Origin: Thiotrichaceae bacterium
GTDB lineage: Bacteria > Pseudomonadota > Gammaproteobacteria > Thiotrichales > Thiotrichaceae
Length of the DNA: 17,267 bases
Direction: 5' to 3'
NCBI GenBank assembly: GCA_027024625.1
Contig: JALVRY010000147.1
Location: 1-17,267, forward strand
This document shows, piece after piece, positions 8,374 through 14,644 of this stretch. The notes under the pieces are model-generated. The model was not told where the DNA came from. It did not search any database and worked only from the letters and a program-made list of their open reading frames with translations. Made by a program: the position numbers and the translations under genes. The number at the start of each line of letters is the position of its first letter. Within the stretch, counting starts at the first letter, position 1.

Positions 8374-8937
8374 TTGCAAAAATATATTATCGTTGCCGCA
8401 TTGGAAGCAGAAACACCCGAGCTAGATAAATTTGCTCCTGTTATCCATACGGGTGTTGGAAAGCTCAATGCAGCAATTCAACTGTATGAGGCTATTTTGT
8501 TTTATAAGCCTAATCTCGTGATTAACTACGGTACAGCAGGAACAGTAAGTGGTAAATCTGGCTTATTAAAGGTTGATACATTTGTGCAGCGTGATATGGA
8601 TGTTAGAGGGCTTGGTGTCCCTCGTGGAGTAACTCCCTTTACGGATGAAAAACTGCCACAAGCCAATGGAATTGTACTGGCTTCTGGCGATTCTTTTGTC
8701 ACTGATTCTGTTTTGCATCTTGAAGGCTTGGATATTCCCGTCGATTTAATCGATATGGAGGCTTATGCTCTACACAAGGTTTGTCAACATCACGACACCC
8801 AATTTGATTGCTTTAAATACGTGACAGATAGCACCGATGAAGATGCCTCGAATGATTGGGTAGAAAATGTGGCGAAAGGGGCTAAATTATTTTGTCGTGT
8901 ATTGGAAGAACGGTATGGAATCTCTTCAATAAGATAA
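8374..8937 (+). CDS. MTA/SAH nucleosidase-like protein (PNP/UDP phosphorylase family)
   Basis: A 187-residue nucleosidase, shorter than the roughly 230 residues of E. coli MtnN. Family marks are AALEAET (8-14), with the early acidic residue, TGVGKLNAA (26-34), INYGTAG (50-56), DMEAYA (127-132, Glu129 contacting the ribose) and TDSTDED (151-157, Asp152 at the position of the catalytic aspartate). Members cleave the glycosidic bond of methylthioadenosine or adenosylhomocysteine to release adenine. Substrate choice cannot be read from the sequence; futalosine or another purine nucleoside is possible. The start is TTG at 8374 with AAGGTGAG about eight bases upstream inside apt. It forms a two-gene operon with apt and ends 14 bp before a fold-back element. 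Confidence 0.85.
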   Translation: MQKYIIVAALEAETPELDKFAPVIHTGVGKLNAAIQLYEAILFYKPNLVINYGTAGTVSGKSGLLKVDTFVQRDMDVRGLGVPRGVTPFTDEKLPQANGIVLASGDSFVTDSVLHLEGLDIPVDLIDMEAYALHKVCQHHDTQFDCFKYVTDSTDEDASNDWVENVAKGAKLFCRVLEERYGISSIR

Positions 8938-8951
8938 TCTAATTGTTCTTA

Positions 8952-9107
8952 AGTAGGAATGCATAATTAATTTAACAAAATTTGCGAAGGATATTTTTTG
9001 ATATTCATTCATTATCGAAGAAGCATAGCCGTGCTACGCGACTGAGAGAATGGCTTGAATAGCGGAAAATAGACCAGTAAATTGTTAAATGTGTGTGTAC
9101 TCCTACT
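8952..9107. mobile_element. 156-bp fold-back MITE-like element with TA target duplication
   Basis: The ends are AGTAGGA and TCCTACT, flanked on both sides by TA (8950-8951 and 9108-9109). The inverted similarity goes on inwards: an imperfect 10-12 base stretch, then ATTTAACAA matched by TTGTTAAAT, then GGATATTTTTTGATATTC against the inverse of GAATAGCGGAAAATAGACC. The centre is the hairpin GCATAGC-CGT-GCTACGC (9023-9039). It contains no open frame of note. TA duplication is typical of IS630/Tc1-mariner transposases. It fills the gap between the converging nucleosidase gene and the small gene at 9107-9433 and may act as a terminator there. Confidence 0.78.
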
Positions 9108-9433
9108 TATTCATTGCCTTCAGATAATTTTTTCATTATTTCGGCACGATCACGATCAATATTTCGCTCATGATGTGTATCGCTTACCTTGCTTTGCGAT
9201 CCACTGGCTTCTACACGAATCGCATGAGCTCGCGCGATATTATCACCCTCTTCTTGCCCTATTGTATCTTTCAGCTCATTTATCTTTTCTTTTAAGCGTA
9301 GGTCAAAGGCTTGTTTATCCCCTTCTACGCCTTCCACTGCTGATCTTACCTTTATTTTTAAATCAGGATTACCAGGCACAACGAGATTGGTAATAATAGG
9401 AATACGGATGGTTTTTTCAAAACTTTGGCTCAT
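9107..9433 (-). CDS. Hypothetical protein downstream of holC
   Basis: A 108-residue soluble protein I do not recognise. There is no signal peptide, membrane helix or cysteine. The N-terminal third looks like beta strands (KTIRIPIITNLVVPG, then LKIKVRSAV). The remainder is strongly charged and probably helical (about 40-66 and 88-106), ending in DRDRAEIMKKLSEGNE. It starts 17 bp after holC on the same strand, so it is probably the last gene of a pepA-holC transcript. The ATG at 9431-9433 has no visible Shine-Dalgarno sequence. Its TAA stop lies on the edge of the fold-back element: two bases are the target TA and one comes from outside or inside the element. Rejoining the flanks across the element restores the same TAA, so the insertion did not change the protein. 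Confidence 0.7.
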   Translation of the reverse strand: MSQSFEKTIRIPIITNLVVPGNPDLKIKVRSAVEGVEGDKQAFDLRLKEKINELKDTIGQEEGDNIARAHAIRVEASGSQSKVSDTHHERNIDRDRAEIMKKLSEGNE

Positions 9434-9450
9434 AAAAATAAATCGTCTAT

Positions 9451-9867
9451 CTACAATTGATAATAATTAAGAGTATAGCCTTGCTCGCGATAATAAACAT
9501 ACCGTTTACGTCCAGCGTCTAAAATTTCAGCTTCTTGGTCAATAATTTCTGCCGCTTTATCAAATTTAGACAAAAAGCTTGGCACGCTATTCGACAAATT
9601 GATTAAGAAATCTGCAACAGGTGGTGTATCTGTTTCACAGCCAATCAACACAGGAAGCTGTTCATCTGTGGGTATAATGGCATGTGGAATAAAACTTACA
9701 TCATTATACGTCCACAATAATTCATCCATTCTGTCACACGTTGACCATGAATCCGTATGGATGTAGGTCTTTAAGTCTTGTGCTCTGGCTTTTTCAATTA
9801 ATTTGCAAGCAAGCAATAAACGACTGCGTAAGGTATTGCTTTGTCCAACATAAAAATTGATATTCAT
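9451..9867 (-). CDS. holC: DNA polymerase III chi subunit
   Basis: HolC links the clamp-loader complex (through psi, HolD) to single-stranded DNA-binding protein at the replication fork. The 138 residues are close to the 147 of E. coli. The opening NINFYV, the LACKLIEKARAQ helix (19-30), the HTDSWSTCDRMDELLWTYNDVSFIPH region (37-62) with its W-x-FIPH ending, and the C-terminal GRKRYVYYREQGY block are the usual chi features. The place directly downstream of pepA (23 bp gap) is the conserved arrangement in gammaproteobacteria and supports the call. Start: ATG at 9865-9867, with no strong ribosome-binding site, as in coupled genes. Confidence 0.93.
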   Translation of the reverse strand: MNINFYVGQSNTLRSRLLLACKLIEKARAQDLKTYIHTDSWSTCDRMDELLWTYNDVSFIPHAIIPTDEQLPVLIGCETDTPPVADFLINLSNSVPSFLSKFDKAAEIIDQEAEILDAGRKRYVYYREQGYTLNYYQL

Positions 9868-9890
9868 AAAGCCAGTTCAACCACTTCCTT

Positions 9891-11381
9891 TTAATTTGAG
9901 AACTTTGCACGATTAATTAAAATTTGTGATAGCAATGGAACAGGTCGCCCTGTTGAGCCTTTAGCCGCCCCACTCTTCCACGCTGTTCCTGCAATATCCA
10001 AATGTGCCCATTTTTTATCTTCCACAAAACGAGATAGAAAACAGGCTGCGGTAATTGTCCCTGCGGAGCGATCACCGCCAATATTAGGAATATCGGCAAA
10101 GTTTGATTTTAACTGGTCTTGATAGTCATCAGTCATGGGTAATTGCCATGCTTCATCATTGGCATCTTTACCAGCCTGCAAAATCTCATCAGCTAAATCC
10201 TGATCATTCGCCATTAGACCACTAATATGATGCCCCAATGCAACAATGCAAGCGCCCGTTAGTGTTGCAATATCAATAATCGCGTCGGGTTTAAATTTAT
10301 CAACATAGCTTAAAGCATCACACAAGACTAACCGCCCTTCTGCATCGGTATTAAGCACTTCAATCGTTTGCCCCGACATACTGGTAACAATATCTCCCGG
10401 TTTTGTTGCCTCGCCACTTGGCATATTTTCAGCCGATGCAACCACTGCAACCACATTGATTGGCAATGCCATTTCAGCACAAGCTCGCATCGTTCCAAAT
10501 ACGCTGGCAGCACCGCCCATATCGTATTTCATCTCATCCATTCCCGCACCGGGTTTCAATGAAATTCCACCTGTATCAAAGGTTATTCCCTTGCCGACTA
10601 AGGCAATTGGTGCGACATCTGCACCCGCCCCTGAATATTGCATCACAATCATTTTACTCGGCTCTTCACTGCCTTTGCCGACAGAAAGAAATGACCCCAT
10701 GCCGAGGGCTTCTGCATCCGTTTCTTCTAAAATCTCAGTTTGAATATTGTCAAATTCAGCGGCTAAGCCCTCTGCGGTTTTTGCTAAATACGTTGGCGTG
10801 CAAACATTAGCGGGGGCATTGGCTAAATCTTTGGCTAATTTCATCCCCTCAGCAATTGCTGCACCTTGAGTTATCGCCGCTTTTGTTTCTGCCGATACTT
10901 CTTGGCTAAAAGCAAAATCAAGGCTCTCTAAAGCGATTGCATCAGACTTTTTGCTTTTATATTGATCAAACTGATAAAAAATTGCAGCCGATGTAATAAC
11001 AGCTTGCTGCACTGCCATCGCTGTATCTTCTAATTCATCTGCTAAAAATGAAACAGCGTTCTCAATATTCGATGATTTCAATGTGCTTGCCGCTGTTTCA
11101 GTGGCTTTGGTTAAAGCCCTTACATCAAATTTAGCCTGTTCACCACAACCAACTAACATCAAACGCTTCGCCTTTATACCATCAAGTGAATAAAGCACTT
11201 CCACCTGCCCCGCCTTGCCCGTGAAATCACCTAACTCAAGGTAATTTGTAATGGCATTATTTGATTGCTTATTAAGCTCAGTAGCAGCACTTGAGAGCTG
11301 TTGATCTGTGTAAATTGCGACAATAAGGCAATCGGTATTGATTGAGGATGCTTGAGTCTGCGTGGCTAGCTGATATTTCAT
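9891..11381 (-). CDS. pepA: Leucyl aminopeptidase (cytosol aminopeptidase)
   Basis: A hexameric M17 metallo-aminopeptidase that removes N-terminal residues from peptides. The E. coli PepA also binds DNA in carAB control and cer/Xer recombination. Its 496 residues are near the family norm. The two-metal site is complete: Lys264 and Asp269 in GKGITFDTGG, Lys276, Asp287 in DMGG, and Asp346, Glu348 and Arg350 in NTDAEGRL, all offset by six from E. coli. The N-terminal non-catalytic domain covers about 1-165. Start: ATG at 11379-11381, with CTGGAA about eight bases upstream. Genes holC and a small hypothetical gene follow on the same strand. A glycosyltransferase gene ends 96 bp upstream, in a gap holding a possible promoter. 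Confidence 0.97.
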   Translation of the reverse strand: MKYQLATQTQASSINTDCLIVAIYTDQQLSSAATELNKQSNNAITNYLELGDFTGKAGQVEVLYSLDGIKAKRLMLVGCGEQAKFDVRALTKATETAASTLKSSNIENAVSFLADELEDTAMAVQQAVITSAAIFYQFDQYKSKKSDAIALESLDFAFSQEVSAETKAAITQGAAIAEGMKLAKDLANAPANVCTPTYLAKTAEGLAAEFDNIQTEILEETDAEALGMGSFLSVGKGSEEPSKMIVMQYSGAGADVAPIALVGKGITFDTGGISLKPGAGMDEMKYDMGGAASVFGTMRACAEMALPINVVAVVASAENMPSGEATKPGDIVTSMSGQTIEVLNTDAEGRLVLCDALSYVDKFKPDAIIDIATLTGACIVALGHHISGLMANDQDLADEILQAGKDANDEAWQLPMTDDYQDQLKSNFADIPNIGGDRSAGTITAACFLSRFVEDKKWAHLDIAGTAWKSGAAKGSTGRPVPLLSQILINRAKFSN

Positions 11382-11402
11382 TTATTGTTTCCAGTCTCTT
11401 AA

Positions 11403-11430
11403 ATAATAGGGAAAGAATACCTGCTTTTAA
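11403..11430 (-). promoter_or_regulatory. Possible sigma-70 promoter of pepA-holC
   Basis: On the minus strand, TTAAAA (11430-11425) and TATTAT (11408-11403) are 16 bp apart. Transcription would start about 15-20 bases before the pepA ATG. The -35 hexamer is weak. Confidence 0.3.
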
Positions 11431-11458
11431 GGATGTTCTCTATTTCTAATGTGATAAA

Positions 11459-11470
11459 TTAACCACAGAT
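11459..11470. repeat. Second copy of the TTAACCACAGAT motif
   Basis: The 12-mer is identical to 2158-2169 and again lies between two minus-strand genes. The flanks differ. Confidence 0.3.
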
Positions 11471-11477
11471 AAAAAGC

Positions 11478-12566
11478 TTATTTTGTGCTACTTAAAATAG
11501 TATCAATTGCGCGTAATACGACATCTGGCTTTAATGTTTGCAAGCATTCACTTTGGCTTTTCTTATGCTTATCGCAACCTTCTTGATGGCACGGCACACA
11601 GGGCATTTTACCATTCTGAATAAGCAATACATTTCCTTGTTGTTGCCAAGGGTTGGCTTTTTCAACATAAGGATTTTTTGTTTCTGCATAATTTGCAGGC
11701 CAAGCTCCCCATTTAACGGGATTAGTTGGCCCAAAAATTGCAATCGTCGGACAGCCTGTCGCTGCTGCCATGTGGGTGATGGAGGTATCTATCCCTATAT
11801 AACACTTGGCATTTTGAATATAATTAGCCAACTCCCCTAGTTGCATTTTCCCCGCTAAATTTTTCACATCTGCATCAGGAAAATTAGCTTCTAAGGCTGA
11901 GCAAAATTCCATATCTTGTGAAGACGGTCCACCGCTAATAATGACCTTCAACCCTTTTGATAAAAGATAATTAATAACATCAAGCCAAGCCTGCATCGTC
12001 CACTTTTTGTATTCCCACATGGGTACGGGGTGAATCACAGCATATTGTTCTGATGGTATTTCTAAATCAGTGTTAGTCGTTACGGGCGGAATAATTTTTA
12101 TAATCGGTGAAATATTTAAACATTCAAGCAGTTTTATATTTTGTAGAACAGTATGCGTATTTTCATTATCAAACAATACCCATTGCTTGCATGATAATCT
12201 TTTCCATAAATCCTTACCAAGAAGGGATGCAACCATACCCACGCGATATTTTGATGCAAGCCATGCATAAAAATGTGGCTTATCACCCGTAAGAGTTGTT
12301 ATCGAAAGATCATATTTTCTAAAGATACGTTTAAATAAATGCAGAAATTCATCCAGCTTTGGCTTTTCAGATATTTCTAAGATAGCGTTAATGTCATCAT
12401 TACCTTTCAGCATGATACATTTATTGTTGTAACCTAATACATCAATTCTAGCTTTAGGATAAGCGACTCTTAGGCTGTGCAATAAAGGCGTAACGAGTAA
12501 CACATCCCCAATTTGCCGTGTCGCAACCACAAGGATGGATTTAGGGGAGCTGACAGCTGTGGTCAT
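11478..12566 (-). CDS. Glycosyltransferase family 9 (heptosyltransferase-like)
   Basis: A GT-B fold enzyme of the ADP-heptose:LPS heptosyltransferase family, 362 residues from the chosen start; it probably adds a sugar to the lipopolysaccharide inner core at the cytoplasmic face. Seen are RQIGDVLLVTPLL (near residue 17 on), the mid-protein VIHPVPMWEYKKW acceptor loop, the ISGGPSSQDMEF strand-turn and the donor-site motif GIDTSITHMAAATGCPTIAIFGPT, written in parts as GIDTS, HMAAA and FGPT. A C-terminal PCVPCHQEGC...C cysteine cluster is common in one subgroup. ATG at 12564-12566 is preferred: it follows the pyrF stop by ten bases. A TTG at 12602 would add 12 residues and overlap pyrF. Neither has a clear Shine-Dalgarno, so coupling to pyrF translation is likely. 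Exact acceptor and sugar are unknown. Confidence 0.88.
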   Translation of the reverse strand: MTTAVSSPKSILVVATRQIGDVLLVTPLLHSLRVAYPKARIDVLGYNNKCIMLKGNDDINAILEISEKPKLDEFLHLFKRIFRKYDLSITTLTGDKPHFYAWLASKYRVGMVASLLGKDLWKRLSCKQWVLFDNENTHTVLQNIKLLECLNISPIIKIIPPVTTNTDLEIPSEQYAVIHPVPMWEYKKWTMQAWLDVINYLLSKGLKVIISGGPSSQDMEFCSALEANFPDADVKNLAGKMQLGELANYIQNAKCYIGIDTSITHMAAATGCPTIAIFGPTNPVKWGAWPANYAETKNPYVEKANPWQQQGNVLLIQNGKMPCVPCHQEGCDKHKKSQSECLQTLKPDVVLRAIDTILSSTK

Positions 12567-12576
12567 ATCGTATGAA

Positions 12577-13263
12577 CTAAGATGCTTGATTAATAAGATC
12601 AATCACCTGCTGGGGATTATCTGACTGCGTAATAGGTCTCCCAACGACCATATAACTGACACCTGCTGTTATTGCTTTTTCAGGTGTCATAACACGATGC
12701 TGGTCACCAATATCCGCACCTGCAGGACGAATACCGGGTGTTACTAGCAAAAAGTCATCCCCTAATTCAGCTCTTAGCATTTCAGCTTCTTGAGCAGAGC
12801 AGACGATACCATCTAAGCCCGCTTGAGCGGTGAGATTGGCTAGGCGTTTGACTTGTAATTTTGGCTCTTGATCAATCCCAATACCTTGTAACTGTGATTG
12901 ATCCATTGATGTTAACACCGTCACCGCGATTAGCTTAGGTGGATACTCAAACTCAGCTAATGCCTCACGAGCCGCCATCATCATTTTCTCCCCACCCGAT
13001 GCATGCACATTCATCATCCAGACCCCAAGCTTCGCAGCAGCACGACAGGCTGAAGCAACGGTATTGGGAATATCATGAAATTTAAGGTCTAAAAATACAT
13101 CAAAACCTTGCTCAACTAAGGACTGAACAAAACTAGGCCCTGCTGAAACGTACAACTCAAAACCCACTTTAAGTTTACAAGTATCGGGAGAAAGTGGTTT
13201 TATAAAAGCTAAAGCTTGCTCCGCTGAGGGGAAGTCTAGGGCGATGATGAGTTTGCTGGGCAC
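12577..13263 (-). CDS. pyrF: Orotidine 5'-phosphate decarboxylase
   Basis: PyrF makes UMP from OMP, the last step of de novo UMP synthesis. The 228 residues match the bacterial type 1 enzyme. The catalytic Asp-x-Lys-x-x-Asp set is Asp59, Lys61 and Asp64 in [17 protein letters not shown] opens the TIM barrel at residues 5-10, and VTPGIRP and VVGRPI near the C-terminus form the phosphate-binding loops. The start is GTG at 13261-13263 with AAGGA eight bases upstream, overlapping the end of a 61-codon open frame that stops three bases before. It is followed within ten bases by the glycosyltransferase. Transcription probably begins near 13467 at a promoter overlapped by a palindrome. Confidence 0.97.
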   Translation of the reverse strand: MPSKLIIALDFPSAEQALAFIKPLSPDTCKLKVGFELYVSAGPSFVQSLVEQGFDVFLDLKFHDIPNTVASACRAAAKLGVWMMNVHASGGEKMMMAAREALAEFEYPPKLIAVTVLTSMDQSQLQGIGIDQEPKLQVKRLANLTAQAGLDGIVCSAQEAEMLRAELGDDFLLVTPGIRPAGADIGDQHRVMTPEKAITAGVSYMVVGRPITQSDNPQQVIDLINQAS

Positions 13264-13266
13264 TGA

Positions 13267-13452
13267 TTAATCCTTAGATGTCTGACTGCTATATTTAAGT
13301 CTAAAATATCTTTTAAGCTGCTTATTCATATCATCAAGTGAAACCGTCTGCTCTTTTTTATATCGAGAAAGCATACCTAAGGCATTTGGAACTAAGCTTT
13401 TTTTAGAGTTTATATGTATCGCCTTTGCTTTTATCATTGAGAATTGCCACAT
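13267..13452 (-). CDS. Small basic protein or leader ORF upstream of pyrF
   Basis: An open frame of 61 codons (56 from the second ATG at 13437) ends three bases before pyrF, and the pyrF ribosome-binding site lies in its last codons. This tight join argues for real translation. The product is rich in Lys and Arg with a probable helix at about 34-53 (KEQTVSLDDMNKQLKRYF) and no membrane segment. I do not recognise it. Neither ATG has a good Shine-Dalgarno sequence, and the first sits at the edge of the palindrome at 13452-13484, only about 15 bases from the predicted transcription start. In E. coli the genes before pyrF are lapA and lapB; this is not either of them. Confidence 0.5.
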   Translation of the reverse strand: MWQFSMIKAKAIHINSKKSLVPNALGMLSRYKKEQTVSLDDMNKQLKRYFRLKYSSQTSKD

Positions 13453-13484
13453 TCACTGTAATAACATGATGCGATTACAGTGAA
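13452..13484. promoter_or_regulatory. Palindromic candidate operator over the pyrF promoter
   Basis: TTCACTGTAAT and ATTACAGTGAA are perfect 11-bp inverted arms with an 11-base spacer. The arm at 13474-13484 covers the -10 hexamer. The centre (13468) coincides with the predicted start of transcription, as expected for a repressor site. A leader RNA hairpin could not use the whole palindrome, because only half would be transcribed. Confidence 0.6.
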
Positions 13485-13502
13485 GTTATGTAGAAAAGTC
13501 AA
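13474..13502 (-). promoter_or_regulatory. Sigma-70 promoter for small ORF-pyrF-glycosyltransferase
   Basis: On the minus strand, TTGACT (13502-13497), a 17-bp spacer and TGTAAT (13479-13474) give five of six matches in each hexamer. The predicted start is near 13467. Confidence 0.65.
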
Positions 13503-13576
13503 GATTACTTAACTTTGAGATCATGTGTAAAATATCAAACAACTTGCAAATCAGGGAAGATAAATCAGAGCCAAAT

Positions 13577-14335
13577 TTACTTCTTTGTGAATTTCCACGG
13601 ATTGGCATTAATTGTACCTACCATCTTAGCTGTTTGTTTATCCAGCACAATAATTGCATCACCGCTAGTGCCTTTTAAAGGGAGGTAAGCATACTGACCT
13701 TTATTTTTACCATATTTATCAAGAAATGCTTTGGTTGATGCTGTTAGATTTTGCTTATCAAACAGTTTAACCGTATCTAGGCTATCGTTGAGGATAGTAT
13801 TCAGATGGTTTTCAACTGGTTCAAAATATTCAGCACGCTTATCAATGTCTGGTTCACCTTTTAAGTCCACACCCAGCATTATTTCGGTTTGTTTATCGGG
13901 GTCATCTGGCATCTTGGCAAATGCTAGTTTAGGAGAAGACAATTTGGAAATCTGGAATTGTGTATTCTTGGCATCGCTTGGGTTAACTTCATTTACCTGT
14001 ACCAGATTGAACCCTTTATCGTTGTAAGTAATAAAAAGTGGATGTGTTTCATATAAGGCATGTACACCGTAGGCGAGTGCCGAGAGCTGGATGGCGGCAA
14101 TCACAGCAAAATCAAATTTTAATCCTTTTTTATTAGGGGCAAAGACCACAAAGGTAAGTAATGGTCCAAGAACTAAATCAATTGAAACAATCAACAGGGC
14201 AATATTTTTATAATTTGTGATGCCTAAAAAATCACTTGGATACCAAAAGTAGATTGTACTGGCAATAATTAGAGAAACCAGAGCAAAACTTAGCACCAAG
14301 TGAATCAAAGATGCTTTAAATTTATTTTTAAACAT
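13577..14335 (-). CDS. TfpX/TfpZ (FimB-like) type IV pilin accessory protein
   Basis: A 252-residue inner-membrane protein with three N-terminal helices (about 9-31, 44-66 and 75-95) and a periplasmic domain of about 155 residues. The helix-2 stretch ALLIVSIDLVLGPLLTFVVF and the following FAPNKKGLKFDF are characteristic of the TfpX/TfpY/TfpZ and FimB proteins that sit beside pilin genes in Pseudomonas, Moraxella and Dichelobacter. There they help pilin stability or pilus assembly in an allele-specific way. The setting agrees: pglL is divergent and two pilins lie beyond it. The ATG at 14333-14335 has no Shine-Dalgarno sequence, and a promoter at 14353-14382 would give a leader of only about ten bases. 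The exact molecular role of the family is not settled. Confidence 0.82.
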   Translation of the reverse strand: MFKNKFKASLIHLVLSFALVSLIIASTIYFWYPSDFLGITNYKNIALLIVSIDLVLGPLLTFVVFAPNKKGLKFDFAVIAAIQLSALAYGVHALYETHPLFITYNDKGFNLVQVNEVNPSDAKNTQFQISKLSSPKLAFAKMPDDPDKQTEIMLGVDLKGEPDIDKRAEYFEPVENHLNTILNDSLDTVKLFDKQNLTASTKAFLDKYGKNKGQYAYLPLKGTSGDAIIVLDKQTAKMVGTINANPWKFTKK

Positions 14336-14644
14336 GGAAATATCAACTTATTATTATATTTTCTATTGATTGACTTATTCAACACCTTCACTAAATCGTC
14401 ACTTTTATTAAAAAAATATTATTTTTGGACATTCTTCATATTTCAGTTGACACTTTTTAGATATATGAGAGATGCCTATTGTTGCAAGTCGGATAACCTA
14501 GTGAGGGTATTATTATCACTCAAATATAATCAAAATAATATTAAGAAATGCTGAATAGCTCTTTGAGAGTTGTTGTGCTTTTTGTGTGAACTTTGTTTAC
14601 AATCTACTCATAATTAAAAATAAACATAAAAAAGGGCTTATGAT
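14336..14644. other. Divergent intergenic region tfpX/Z - pglL
   Basis: This very AT-rich 309-bp region has no credible gene. It holds a good minus-strand promoter next to tfpX/Z. On the pglL side only a weak candidate is seen (TTGTGC and TACAAT near 14571-14601, with an over-long spacer). No strong hairpin or operator palindrome stands out. Confidence 0.5.
14353..14382 (-). promoter_or_regulatory. Sigma-70 promoter of the tfpX/Z-like gene
   Basis: On the minus strand, TTGAAT (14382-14377), an 18-bp spacer and a perfect TATAAT (14358-14353). Transcription would start about ten bases before the ATG, giving an almost leaderless mRNA, consistent with the missing ribosome-binding site. Confidence 0.5.

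Noticed and set aside
9082..9393. Plus-strand frame starting in the fold-back element
   Set aside because: It lies antisense to the holC-linked small gene. Its His/Leu-rich composition is typical of a reverse-complement shadow.
10456..10810. Plus-strand open frames inside pepA
   Set aside because: The minus-strand pepA frame has every catalytic residue; the plus-strand products are Ser/Pro/His-rich shadows.
14300..14554. Plus-strand open frame of 84 codons between tfpX/Z and pglL
   Set aside because: It overlaps the start of the tfpX/Z-like gene and has no ribosome-binding site. Its Phe/Leu/Asn/Lys-rich product reflects AT-rich intergenic DNA.
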